NCBI GenBank assembly: GCA_017163975.1
Contig: JAFFSR010000347.1
Span: forward strand, 7,244,001-7,308,000
Source of the DNA: Anastatus disparis
Lineage: Eukaryota > Arthropoda > Insecta > Hymenoptera > Eupelmidae
Length of the DNA: 64,000 bases
Direction of reading: 5' to 3'
The position numbers were made by a program, and so were the translations under genes. Shown here piece by piece: positions 1-11,034 of this stretch (positions are counted from its first letter, which is position 1; each line of letters opens with the position of its first letter). The notes under the pieces are model-generated. The model saw only the letters and a program-made list of their open reading frames with translations. It had not been told where the DNA came from and made no database searches.

Positions 1-1
1 A

Positions 2-631
2 TTGGGGGGTACGGTGCCCACGCGGTCTAATCCGGGAAATTCTGATTCCGGCAGCGCTTCGGAAGAGAAAGATGCTGATAACACCGCAGCAGACGTAAAC
101 GTACACACGGCTCATACTTCCGGTTGTAGACGTAAGGTAATTCTCGCTACAGCTCAAGTAACAGCGCCAGGTGCTAGAGGCAATCCCTTCACACTTAAAG
201 CCCTCCTTGATCAAAATTCTGAGGCCTCGTTCATCTCCGAATCGATGGTGCAACTTCTTGAACTTCCAAGGGAACACACTAAGGTCTGTTTGTCAGGGCT
301 GGGTGGTAACCCTGCTGGAACCAGCCAATACTTTGTGCAACTAAAGTTAAGGTCACGTACTGATTTGGAATTTCAGATTGAACTTCAAGCGCTAGTGCTT
401 CCACGGCTTATATCTCGTCTGCCGGATAAACCTGTCGTCGAAATTGACCTAGGCCAATTCCGAGGTCTTCTCTAGTCAGACCCACAATTCTTCACACCGA
501 AGTCCATTGATCTCATATTGGGTGCCGATATCTATAGACATCTATTGAAATCTGATCTGAAACAGTTTCCTTTCTGCAATTTAATCGCTCAGAATACGGC
601 TCTCGGTTGGATCATTTCGGGCCCCGTTTAA
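2..631 (+). pseudogene. BEL/Pao pol, protease region (decayed)
   Basis: This is the start of a BEL/Pao polyprotein that continues to about 4038; the window cuts off gag. One reading frame runs from position 2, is broken by TAG at 473-475, and continues in the same frame to TAA at 629-631. The retropepsin-like stretch has LLDQNSEASFI where the family normally has D-S/T-G, so the catalytic glycine is gone. After the first stop the frame still reads LGADIYRHLL and GWIISGP, which are landmarks between protease and reverse transcriptase (RT) in Pao-type pol. The protein could not be made as it stands. Family assignment rests on the order of motifs with the downstream RT, RNase H and integrase parts. 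Confidence 0.85.
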
Positions 632-642
632 GGAGGGTTACG

Positions 643-1783
643 GCGGGCGGAAATCGGGTCAAAACCCAAATCCAAGGTTTTACATTGCGCAATCGATGCG
701 GACCTGGATATATCGCTACGACGATTTTGGACTCCAAAAGAAGTGCCTATAGCTCAATCTATATAAAAGCCAGAAGATCAGTTGTGCGAAGATTTATTTT
801 AAAAATCACACTTCCTTAACTCTGAGGGCTTTTAGGTTGTTTGTCTCTCCCTCAAAACCGATCTCCCTGAAGTTGCAGTGGAGACTCGTCGCATGGCTTT
901 GGGGTCACTTTCCTCTGTGCACCGCCGGTTTCAACGCGATCCAAAATTGGCTCAGGCCTACCGAGACTTCATGAAAGAGTATGAAGACCTTGAGCACATG
1001 TCTTGGGTCCCCCCATCGCAAATTAATAACATTCAGGCATGGTATCTGCCTCACCATGCAGTGGTACAATCATCAGACTCGAATGGAAAACTTCACGTGG
1101 TGTTTGACGCCTCTCGCCTAAGCCAAGAAGGTAATTTCCTCAATAAGTACTTGGTGAAAGGACTTGCTCTTCAAAGTGATCTCTCCTTGATCATCTTGCA
1201 TTGGCACGCCTTTCAGTTTGTATTCACGACTGATCTTGTAAAGATGTACAGGCAGATGAAAATCAGCGCAGAAGACCAGGATAGACAAAGGATTATTTGG
1301 GCCCCTGAGGCTGGAGAAAAGCCGGTTGACTTTCGATTGAGAACCGTCACTTATGTTATGAACTGCGCTTCTTACTTGGCCATTCGTACCTTGCTACAGT
1401 TAATTCAGGATGAAGGTTCCAGATTTCCACTTGGAGCTCAATGTCTCCAACATCATAATTATGTGGATGATATTTTCGCTGGAGCAAACGATCTTCAAGA
1501 TACCGTGAATAAACGGGATGAACTGACCAAGTTATCAAGCTTAGCAGGAATCAAGTAAGATAAATGGGCTGCAAATCACCCTGACGTTTTTCCTATGGAG
1601 GCTCAGCAAACAACGACAACTCCAATCGATTCTGACAAGTCAGTGAAAACCTTTGATATTCATTGGAATTTGACACGGGATAAATTTAGATTCGAAGCCC
1701 AGAATTTCAGATCTTTAGGGATGCCACCCACTAAACGAGTCGTACTTTCAGACATCTCTCGATTGTTTGACCCACTGGCATAG
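643..1783 (+). pseudogene. BEL/Pao pol, reverse transcriptase region (frameshifted)
   Basis: Three pieces in different frames form one RT. From about 690, the stretch reading HCAIDADL and RFWTPKEVPIAQS is the usual lead-in. The main open piece (878-1558) carries VVFDASR (start of the RT domain), TTDLVKMYRQ (motif A with catalytic Asp) and NYVDDIFAG (catalytic YVDD). A stop at 1556-1558 is followed by more pol sequence reaching the conserved LFDPLA at about 1780. The YVDD box is intact, but stops and shifts make it non-functional. It is contiguous with the protease region upstream and RNase H downstream. Confidence 0.88.
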
Positions 1784-1805
1784 CTTGCTCCGATAACAGT
1801 GCTTG

Positions 1806-2539
1806 TCAAGATATTACTGCAAGACCTATGAATACTGAAGTGCGAATGGGATGCAGTCCTCCCAGAGGGAGTTTGTAATCGATGGTCAGCGTACTGTGAC
1901 TCGCTTTCTGGGTTGAATTCCTTATCGATACCTCGGTGGCTAGAAAACCCAATGGACCATTCAGGTCAAATTCACGGGTTTCCTGATGCCTCTTCAAGGG
2001 TATACGCGGCCGCTGTTTATCTACGACTCAACAATGAGAAAAGCTGCTCACAGATCTCTCTTCTGGCAGCGAAAACAAAGGTAGCTCCAGTAAAAACAGT
2101 CAGCATCCCAAAGTGGGAATTATGCGGAGCTGCTATGCTAGTTAAGCTTGTAGTCCATTTAAGGGAGTTAAATTTTCTTCGAGACCTTCCGGTTTCCGTT
2201 TGGTCAGATAGCCAGGTGGCCCTCACTTGGATTCGCAAACACCCATCGCATTGGAAAACCTTTATCAAAAATAGGGTTTATTATATCCAAACGGAATTGC
2301 CGATTGCTTCGTGGTCGCATATCCCAACAAAGGAAAATCCAGCAGATTTGACAACCTGGGGTACCAAGCCAGCGGATCTGGCAGTGAATAGTTTATGCTG
2401 TCATGGACCACAGTGGTTGTCACGACCGTCTGAACACTGGCCACGTACAGACGAAACCACCTGTGTTCTCCAAGTTCGAGCTCACTTTTCAGAGCATGAG
2501 TTACTGAGCCGATTTTCCTCGTTGACAAAACTGATCTGA
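1806..2539 (+). pseudogene. BEL/Pao pol, RNase H region
   Basis: The open stretch 1913-2539 has the RNase H-like landmarks of BEL/Pao pol: GFPDASSRVYAAAVYLR (first acidic residue), KWELCGAAMLVKL, WSDSQVALTWIRKHP (second Asp) and ENPADLTTWG. It ends at a TGA (2537-2539), after which the same protein continues into the integrase. About 100 bases before it also read as pol but contain stops. It is part of the same decayed element. Confidence 0.87.
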
Positions 2540-4038
2540 GTGGTAGCCTATTGTCGACGGCTATTGATAAAAGTGCGTTGTCACGCTAGGGGTCTGGCCT
2601 CACCTCCAGCATTTTTGTCTTATAATGAGCTAATGGACGCAAAGATCACATTAATCCGTTTAGCTCAAATGAGTGCCTTTCACAATGAAATTGAAACTCT
2701 TCACAAGGGAAATGGCTTGCCTAAGCGAAATACCCGGCAAAAATTGAATCCATTTTTGTGCAAGGACGGCATTTTACGTGTTGGAGGTCGCCTAATACAC
2801 TTGTCCATTCCTCTGCAGAATAAGCATCCACCAATTCTTCTATGTGACTCGGCTCTCAGTCGTTTGTTCGTTTGGCACGCTCATGCCTCTTGTCTCCATG
2901 GAGGATTCACCTTAACATCTAGCCATCTCATGCAGCACTTTTGGATTCTTGGAAGAAAGCACTTAGTCAAGTCTGTTATCAACAAGTGCGTAGCGTGCCA
3001 GCAAGTAAAACCACGGTTAGGACATCAGCTCATGGAAGACCAACCAGCGGAGCGTATCACTCCAACTAAGCCATTTTTTTCTGGCAGTCTCGATTATGCA
3101 GGTCCTTTTCGGATTCGTTGCACGAAAGGTCGTGGTTATGAGTCTTACAAAGGCTACATAGCCTTATTTGTTTGTTTCTCAACCTGCGCCATCCATTTAG
3201 AACTCGTCAGTGACCTGATAACCACTTCGTTCATTGCTGCTTACCAAAGATTCGTAGAGAGGTGTGGGATTTGTCGTAATCTCTTTAGCGATAACGCCAC
3301 AACATTTCATGGCGCGGACCAGGAACTCAAGTGAATGTTCAAGAAGGCATCTCAGTTTTCTCATGAGGTCGCTACTCTTCTTGCCTATGATGAAACTAAC
3401 TGGATATTTATTTCCCCCTTCCCAATGTTCCTCATTATGGGGGCTTGTGGGAAGCTGGGGTAAAATCAACAAAGCACTACTTAAAGAAAGTCATCAGTCA
3501 GCATACACTCGCTTTCAAGGAATTGTCTACTCTTTTGGTGCAAATAGAGGCATGCCTAAACTCGCGCCCCCTGAGCCCATTAAGCTCAGACATGGACGAC
3601 CAACATGCTCTTACGCCTATGCACTTTCTCAACGCCGGAGAATCAGCCGTGCTTCCGGATGACGGCACAAGTTACGATTCAAAGAATCGGCTCGAGCGCT
3701 TCCAGCTACTCCAGCGTATGCTGAACAATTTCTGGAAGCAATAGTCTCAGGAATATTTACAACAACTCCAAACACGAAGTAAATAGAGAGATCTCAAAGA
3801 TAATTTTGCAGAGGGTCAGCTTGTACTCGTAAAGGATGATCGGTATCCACCTCCGAAGTGGCCTCTGGGACGCGTGAAGGAAGTTCACGTCGGTCCTGAT
3901 GGTCTGGTGCGGGTGGTTACAGTGAAAACTGCCTCAAGCATCTTTAGACGTCACATCATCGGGCTTAGTCCCCTTCTAACCGACACCGACGATCTCAACG
4001 CTGTTTCCCAAGACCACGGTCTCGACAAATTAGATTAA
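2540..4038 (+). pseudogene. BEL/Pao pol, integrase region and C-terminus
   Basis: The frame 2540-3334 includes GGRLIHLSIPLQNKHPP (pre-integrase linker), then HAHASCLHGG and CVACQQVKP, the two halves of the HHCC zinc-binding domain. LDYAGPF follows (first catalytic Asp) and then LFSDNATTFHGA (second Asp). A TGA at 3332-3334 and frame changes break it. The catalytic Glu region (GGLWEAGVKS) and ACLNSRPL continue at 3445-3744, and a final stretch (GQLVLVKDDR, PPKWPLGRV) runs to a TAA at 4036-4038. Order and content match insect BEL elements. At least three disruptions lie within the integrase. Confidence 0.88.
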
Positions 4039-4048
4039 GGTTAGTGCA

Positions 4049-5000
4049 AGGGGACGAAGGTGGGCGGAATGTTTGCGGCTTTCGCCCTTTGTGCTCGTTT
4101 GACCGCAGTGTTCGTCGCGCACGCTTTTGGGTGCGTCAACTGCGCAGGCTTGGAGAGGGGCTCGCTTGCGACTCAGGGTGCTGATCTCGAGCGCGAAGAG
4201 GGCCAGTTCAGTTGTGCGTTGGACATCAGCAGAGGTTGACGCGTCCGCTGATATCCGATAGTGTTTTCTTTTGTTCCTTTTGAGTTGGTTTGGGCCTGCT
4301 TGCGCAAGGTGAGTAAGAGCGAATGAGTGGCGTGACCCGCCTGTGGTCGGCTCTATCGCAAGCTCAATCCCTTTTGTTTTCTTTAGTTTTGGACGTCCAT
4401 TTACGGGTGTCTAATAACTCCTATCCCATAACCATATATATTTCTTGAATTCAAATGAAGGTTTTCAATTAGATCCGCCGTCTTATGTGGTCTATTTCTG
4501 GACCTTTCACTCACTCCTCAATCCAATCCTTTTCTTATTCTCCTTAAACCTTAACCTTTTAAGGACGGGACTAATCGATATTTCAACCACTCAAGTATCA
4601 TAATGTTTTTGAGTGATTTTGAGGGTAATATTATATTAAAACACTCAAAAATATTATGATACTTGAGTGGTCGAAATATCGACCAGTCCCGTCCTCAAAA
4701 GGTTAATCGAAGTCATAGAGAGAAACAGTATATGTAATTAGGTTAACTCACCTACAGCCTTTTGGCCTATTAAGTGCGTTAAACCTTTTTTCTATATCTT
4801 TTAATCTAACCTTATTCGATGATGCGAACCTCCCTAGCGAACCTTTTTATCCAGATCTCTACCTCAGGCCGAGAATCTGAAAGTAGCTGCGACAGTCTCT
4901 AGCATCACCCGGCAATCGAAATTGTCTTCGGTGTTTACGTTACATTTCTTAGGCTTAAACACCGGAATCATTTTTCTCTTACCTACCGCACACATTGTTG
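4049..5000 (+). repeat. BEL/Pao polypurine tract and 3' LTR (right edge uncertain)
   Basis: Directly after the pol stop is a purine-rich tract (4049-4069), followed by TGTTTGCGGC at 4070. That is the expected place for an LTR beginning with TG, and a similar TGTT start is common in insect BEL LTRs. The sequence to about 4340 is much richer in G+C than its surroundings, as is the pol. The 5' LTR lies outside the window, so the LTR's right end cannot be fixed; I place it near 5000 where composition changes. A MITE at 4551-4706 is inserted in it. Confidence 0.5.
4551..4706. mobile_element. TTAA-flanked foldback MITE (piggyBac-type target site)
   Basis: Two arms of about 62 bases (4553-4615 and 4642-4704) are inverted complements with only a few mismatches, leaving a loop of about 26 bases. 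The element is bounded by TTAA on both sides (4551-4554, 4703-4706) and starts with CC and ends with GG. A TTAA target duplication is the hallmark of piggyBac-type transposition. There is no coding capacity, so it would depend on a transposase elsewhere. It interrupts the BEL 3' LTR region. Confidence 0.75.
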
Positions 5001-5040
5001 ACAACGAAAAATCACCTTATCAATCGTTTAAGTTGCATAG

Positions 5041-5147
5041 GCATTAGCAGTCACCCATCCAAGTAATGACTACGCCCAGCGCTGCTTAACTTCGTCAATC
5101 GGCTGAGGTGCAGTTCCGTAACCCCATCAATGTGCCGGTCCATATAG
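5041..5147 (-). pseudogene. 5S rRNA-like sequence (pseudogene or SINE head)
   Basis: Read on the minus strand, about 60 bases match the 3' half of an insect-type 5S rRNA: GAAGTTAAGCAGC, then GGGCGTAGTCATTACTTGGA, then TGGGTGAC. This covers the internal promoter boxes A/IE/C. The 5' half is recognisable but diverged. It is a single copy here with no neighbouring 5S unit. It could be a 5S pseudogene or the head of a 5S-derived SINE. The 5S resemblance is seen in the sequence; its origin is inferred. Confidence 0.7.
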
Positions 5148-5215
5148 AACTTATAATAAAGTCTATTATTTTTTGATTTTGAACAAAGTTTAAAGCGTCA
5201 GTGTTTTTAGTAGTA

Positions 5216-5329
5216 ATGCATCAACGAAGTGAATTGTTTCTGCGCATAAGAACGTTGGTGTACGAACTTAGAAAGCTTAATGTCTTGTATGCACGGGACT
5301 ATGATAAATATTTGAAACGTAGAAAATAA
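5216..5329 (+). CDS. Short coding-like stretch, unknown
   Basis: An ATG-to-TAA frame of 37 codons has a charged, non-repetitive composition (starting MHQRSELFLRIRTLVYEL, ending in a basic KRRK) that stands out from the surrounding A+T-rich DNA. I do not recognise it. It may be an exon remnant or chance; no promoter or partner exon is visible. Confidence 0.2.
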   Translation: MHQRSELFLRIRTLVYELRKLNVLYARDYDKYLKRRK

Positions 5330-5456
5330 TATTGGATAAAATTAACCTTATTATTTTTAATACTTAATGTCAAGTAATTAATGTTCTCTTTTATTTTTTT
5401 ATTAATTTATTTTTTAAATATTTTAAATCAGAATAATGTCACTCATAAATGAAAAA

Positions 5457-5785
5457 TAAAAAGTCGGCCGTATACCTTTGTCCTTGTCTTATCTAAATTT
5501 TCGTTATAAGTAATAAATTAAATATGTATATACAAATGAAGGGCCATGCGCTATAGAGCGAATAAAGAGCAAAGGATTCTATTCCATAAAAAAATTTAAA
5601 ATTTTTATTTTTTCCCGAGTATAGTCCGAAAATAATGAAAATTTTATATTTTATTATAGAATAGAATACTTTGCTCGTTTTTTGCTCTACAGCGCTCAGC
5701 CCTACATTTGTATAAAAATATTTAATTCATTAATTATAGCGAAAATTTAGATTAGACGAGGATAGAGCTATACGGCCGACTCTTA
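5457..5785. mobile_element. Foldback MITE with GTCGGCCGTA termini
   Basis: Terminal inverted repeats TAAAAAGTCGGCCGTA (5457-5472) and its near-perfect complement (5770-5785) extend inward as long imperfect arms that meet near 5620. Shared inner landmarks include the mirrored ATTTTCG and the GGGC...GCGCT segments. No coding sequence is present and no clear target duplication could be read. The superfamily cannot be assigned from ends alone. Confidence 0.65.
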
Positions 5786-6083
5786 AATATTTAAAAATAT
5801 TTCTTGTTTTTATATATTAATGAAACAATTCATCAATTATTTTAATTTACTATAAAAATAATATAGGATTTTTATTAATAGCTAATTTGTAATTAAATAG
5901 AAAAAAAATATTTTTTTATATGAATAACAATGTTTGAAACGATTAATTTTTTAACATTAAAATACGAAAATATTCAATTTTTTGTTAAAGGTTTTTATTT
6001 ATGCATACATACAAGCATATAAAATCATATTAGAACTTAATATATCACAAAATATGACGAAAAACTAAATAATGCTCAGTGTT

Positions 6084-7990
6084 TTATAGAATAGATGTAG
6101 CTGGAGCAATATACAGTAGATCTTTATACTCTATTAATTCATTTTTATCACATGATTCAATAATGTATGCATGGTAATGCTGATCGAATGTAACTTCATC
6201 GAAAATACTAAGATAAAAATATATTTTCTCTTCAATCCATATTATTCTTTCAATCTGTCCAAATTGTTTTTCACTTTCCTTTAGATTGATCACAATGAAT
6301 GTCCCTATGCCGTATACCATACCGTTGATTTCAACTTCCTCATAATATATACATTTTTTAAATTTATCTTCATCATTGAAATACTTTATTTTAATATTCT
6401 TGTCAAAATTGCCAAATTTAATTGGTTTTGCAAATTCTAATGAATGCATCATTTGACGCATCTTCATCATTTCTTTTGTTGCAATGGTTACCAATAAATT
6501 TTACAGTAAAATCCTAGCAAAATGAGTAAAAATATGAAATTTAGGTTTAAGTATGCCTCCCAACTTCACATATAGTTTATTTAAATTTTCTACTAGTTCA
6601 TTTAACAATCTGGCATACGCAGGAATGATTCGTGGCAAATTCCAATATCGATCGATTTACGCAAATATTTATACAACTGCCAGTGTTCATCGTCTCTTGG
6701 AACTAAATCTCCTACGATCAAGCCAAAATACCTTACTAGATAAAGCATTTCTGACGCTGACATTTTTTAATCTAGTCTACTTTTTAAGTGATCAAATAAA
6801 ATTTTAGGTGGCTTGTTTGAGTTTTCAAGTGAAGAAGCAGAGAAATTTTTAACTTTTGCATTGAAGTTATCAAGAGTAAAATATTTTTTTTCAAAAATAA
6901 AAGCTTATATTATAAAGTGCATAACGTACATGCATACTCCTTCTAAAATATCGTGCATCATATCTACAGATACGTTGTCGACAATATGAAAATTATTTAT
7001 CTGGTGAAATACACAAGCCTCTTTAATACCACTTTTCGAAACATTAGCTTCTTTAACATCATTTTCGTAGCCACCTTTTCTTCTTAATTTAGACTTATCC
7101 TCTACATAAAGTTTTAAAGATTCTTCTCTTGTTACCTTACATATTCTACAAAAATAATTTGATCTAAGACTCAGTAAAACCGAATATTCCATTAAGTCCT
7201 AAATTATCCCCTAATATCAAAAGTACTTGAAATTTAATAATGTTTCTTTCTTTCTGCATTCACTATGATTCCTTCAGTCTGTAAATAATACAATTGTTCT
7301 ATAAGTTTTTCGAAAACCTTTTTACTACCGCATTTTTCTGTCTTCAGCATGAAAAAGAGTAGAAAATATTATACTCTTTAATTTAGAAGATATGTATGGA
7401 GGAAGACATCCAATATATGCATGAATAGCTCCAAATTTGTTTACTCCAGCGTGACAGCCTAGAGTATTCCCGACTTCTATATCATCGAAAAATAAACAAA
7501 GTGGTAGAACTATACTCTCAATCGAATTCTTATAATACTTTGATTTCCATAAATCAGCTTGCATTATGTTAACAATTCTATTAGACATATTGCTTAATTT
7601 TTTAACATATTCAAGAACTTCATTTAACACTCTAGGAGTTTCCAAAAATAGCTTTAAAGTCTTTTGTAATAGAACCTGGAAACTATATACATTTTCTGGT
7701 ACCAATACAAGTTTTTCATTTACTATTGTAGGTGTAAATGCATTTCCCATTGTGAATAGTTCATAGTCAATATAACCTTTTCTTCTCAAAAGTTGAAATC
7801 GTTTAGATTCATTTTTTACAGGTTCTAAAACTGTACCATAAGTATCTATACACTTTCCTATTTCATTAATCACTATATCAGAAATATTATTTTTTATTTT
7901 AACAAAGATACTACATCTTTTTTTAAAGATAATAAATAAATATTATTAAGAAAATCGTCAAAGAAAGCAACAAACGTTTAAACGATTTTT
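6084..7990 (-). pseudogene. DNA-transposon transposase, decayed (DxMHDILEG type)
   Basis: Open pieces on the minus strand join into one protein through small frameshifts. From the N-terminal side, 7325-7873 holds LPLCLFFDDIEVGNTLG, then CHAGVNKFGAIHAYI and FHAEDRK. The next stretch (7320-6905) reads GDNLGLNGIFGF, FCRICKVTREESL and VDMMHDILEGVC. Then 6900-6495 reads through another frame as an arginine/tyrosine-rich helical region (RYFGLIVGDLVPRDDEHW). 6084-6494 forms the C-terminus. Acidic motifs FDDIE and DMMHD and their order resemble CMC/EnSpm-like (Transposase_21-type) proteins common in insect genomes; that family name is from memory. Several frameshifts make it non-functional. No terminal repeats were identified. 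Confidence 0.72.
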
Positions 7991-8121
7991 CGTGGCAAAA
8001 TTAGATCTGCATAAAGAAGTATATTATTAACAACAAGAAGCAGATCCATAATAAACAAATTGAAAAAATTAATATTACAGTGATATATTATACTATTAAT
8101 AATAATTTACAATGATTCAAA

Positions 8122-9098
8122 TTATTTTATATTTTCTATGAATTTACTCACATTAGCATTAGCTTTGACAAATTTTAAATTATATATAGCTTTATCCGTA
8201 AAAGCCCTTATGAAATCGCAAGTAGCCGGGAACGTGTGTAAAGCTGCTAAGCACTTAAAACATGCCTCAACCGCTCTTAATGGTTCTTGGTACAAATACA
8301 ATTTTTTATTTAAAACTACAAATGCTGATAAATTTTCAATTTTACCAACAAATATTACATATGGGTGAGGCTGTTTCAAACTTTCAATCCACTGCTCAAA
8401 CTTTGTTTTTTCCGTATCTAAACACGAAGAAGTCTAAAATATTAAAATAAAAATAAAATAAATATTAGTAAAATTCCAATAGTTTTGTGTGTACAAATAG
8501 GATATAAACATTTTTGCTTACTTTTATTTGGAGAATGAAACTTTTAGATGTACCATTTTTCTTCAAAGTAATTTTACTGTCATCTAATTTAATAGTTTTT
8601 AATCCATTTATACAGATTGGTAATAATAAAAGTCCTAACACAATATCGTGGATGCCTCAAAAAATTTAAATTGTTATAGAAATAATAATATACCACAATA
8701 GAAAATTGACCATATTTTACACAGAATTTTCGGTCAAACAAAGTTTAAATGACACATATTTAGAATTCTTTTAACAAAATTCACAGATAAGTGTCATTTT
8801 AACTTACGTTGACCAAAAATTCCACGCAAAACATGGTTAATTTTCTACCATGGTAATGTTATAAAATTATTAAATTAAACGGAATCAAGTAGTACCTTGT
8901 TGAATTAAACCACAATGAGTATTAACAAAATCCTTCACAAGATTGTTGCTAGATCTGGTGCTCCATGCAACAATTTTTTTTCCAAATGTAGGACAATTGT
9001 TGTTAAATAATAAAGAGTAATTTGCAGCTAAACCTTCTGCAATTACATATTGTTTTACCAAATCTGTTATGATGGTCTCAAAATCTTGTTCAAGCTAT
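8122..9098 (-). pseudogene. Spliced gene fragment of unknown function, transposon-associated
   Basis: Three coding-like blocks lie on the minus strand. Block 9098-8888 is open for about 70 codons (QYVIAEGLAANYSLLF, CPTFGKKIVAWST). Block ~8660-8535 reads IVLGLLLLPICINGLKTIKL and ends at a splice donor GTAAGC. Block 8436-8122, after a TTTTAG acceptor, contains PYVIFVGKIENLSAFVVL, then YQEPLRAVEACFKCLAALH, and ends at a stop. The ~100-base intron has proper boundaries. A MITE (8691-8855) lies between the first two blocks. Similar reading frames accompany transposases in insect genomes as far as I recall, but I do not know its function. It precedes the broken transposase on the same strand and may belong to the same element or be a separate gene fragment. 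Confidence 0.5.
8691..8855. mobile_element. TA-flanked foldback MITE
   Basis: The ends are TACCACAATAGAAAATTGAC and its imperfect complement ending in GGTA at 8855. The arms continue inward (GACACATATTTAG / GATAAGTGTC region), giving a 165-base hairpin. TA at both borders fits a Tc1/mariner-type target site. There are no genes inside. It interrupts the coding blocks of the spliced fragment. Confidence 0.6.
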
Positions 9099-9783
9099 GG
9101 AAGGTAATGAATGTATGACAAACTTATGAAATATATGGTTTTTCTTGAATTTGAATTTTATAAAACAATATCAAATTTGTAATTTGATCCCAATATTCTA
9201 AAAATGGACTGTAATTTTTTAGAAAATTAGTGTACGTTTTATTACCACGAGCACAGAAAAACAACAGTGATAATTCAATAATAGTGTATTTAAAAATGCT
9301 TATGTATTGTTTATAAAATAAAAATACATTTCCAAAATAAATGATTCATTGAACTAAATGTCTAAAATTAATTTAAAAAAAAAGCAATGGCTTAAACAAT
9401 ATTATAATTAATGTATATTTTTAATCTGCATAGGCATAAGTCATTGATAAAAAAAGACTGTTTAAAACTTTTAAAAAAAGAACAATTTTTAATAAATGCT
9501 ATAAATTAAAGATTGTAAAGTCATAAATTAGCATATTTAAAAATACTTTAAATCAAATGTTTGAAAATCAGAAAGATTTATTACAGATATTAATGAATTG
9601 ATGATTGTTACATCATTAATTGATTAAAATTATTAATCCTCTTATGGTTTACTACATTTCTTATTTTGCAATATTAACATGAACCAAATTTCATACTGAT
9701 TTATTGAAAAATTTGGAATCTTTTTATATTATTTTTGTTGTAACTGACCCTTAGGTTAGTATGCAGATATTTTAAGATATAAG

Positions 9784-10490
9784 CAGAGTTGTAAATGAGG
9801 AAATGGTTATTCATTTGAAATGGTCAAGTAATTGAAAATGCTCGCACCATTTACCATTTACAGAGCAAGTAAATGGTAAATGGTCGGACCATTTACTAGT
9901 TACTGGGTGATTAAATGGTAAATGGTCGGAGCATTTACCAGTTACTCACCTAGTAATTACCGACTGGTCCATACATTTACCATTTACTCACCCAGTAACT
10001 AATAAATGGTCCGACCATTTCCAGTTACTCACCTAGTAACTACTAACTGGTCCGACCATTTACCATTTACTCACCCAGTAACTGGTAAATGGTTCGACCA
10101 CTTAACATTTACTCACCCAGTAACTGGTAAATGGTCCAACCATTTACCAGTTACCCACCCGGTAACTGCTAACTAATCGATTCGACCATATACCAGTTTT
10201 TCACACGGTAACTGCCAACTAATTGATTCGGCTAGTTACCCACAGGGTAGCTGCGAACTAGTCCAACCATTTCCAGTTCCTCACCCAGTAACTGACAAAT
10301 GGTCCGACCATTTACCAGTTCTTTAATAGTAACTAGTAAATGATTCGACCATTTACCAATTACTTGCTCTGTAACTGGGAACTGGTCAAACCATTTACCA
10401 TTTACTTGCTCTGTAAATGGTAAATGGTGCGAGTATTTTCAATTACTTGACCATTTCAAATGCAAAACCATTTCCTCATTTACAACTCTG
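9784..10490. mobile_element. Foldback element with ~107-bp inverted repeats and a palindromic repeat core
   Basis: The termini CAGAGTTGTAAATGAGGAAA (9784 onward) and its complement ending at 10490 continue as inverted repeats of about 107 bases with only a few mismatches. The core between them is built from alternating copies of AAATGGTCCGACCATTTACC and AGTTACTCACCCAGTAACT, each largely self-complementary, so the whole element could fold into many small hairpins. CAGAG-type ends resemble hAT MITEs, but the eight flanking bases on each side do not match, so no target duplication supports that. No protein is encoded. Confidence 0.75.
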
Positions 10491-10525
10491 CTCGTAATAT
10501 AACATTATTTTATATCAATATCAGA

Positions 10526-10529
<4 letters not shown>

Positions 10530-10566
<37 letters not shown>
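10530..10566. repeat. (TA)n microsatellite at a Helitron border
   Basis: An uninterrupted TA run ends exactly at the Helitron-like CTAG (10567). Helitrons insert between A and T, so such runs are expected targets. Confidence 0.9.
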
Positions 10567-10567
<1 letters not shown>

Positions 10568-10925
10568 TAGGAGGGTACCCCCCTGCTCGTTCCACTCGCC
10601 AACCCCCATTATAGTTATCATATCAGTATAAAATGTAACATTTATGCATTGTTCTATATAAAAAATTTTTTATTATAATATATTTTGATATTATACATAA
10701 TATTTTATAATTGTACATTTTTCATTAAATTTTTATTATTAACATAGAAACATGAAAAAAAATACATAATATTAATTATTCATGTAAAATATCTAAAAAA
10801 AATTATTAATAAATTTTAATCATTATTCATAACATATAGATTGAGCTGGTTTTTACACCACCTTACATTTTAAATCTTTTAGATTTTTATCATTGTGAAT
10901 TGAATTAAAATTTTTTTAATATGAA

Positions 10926-10960
<35 letters not shown>

Positions 10961-10966
10961 GGATTC

Positions 10967-11034
<68 letters not shown>

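Noticed and set aside
9784..10490. CRISPR-like array (regular short repeats)
   Set aside because: Units are palindromic and variable without unique spacers, bounded by long TIRs; this is eukaryotic TE sequence.
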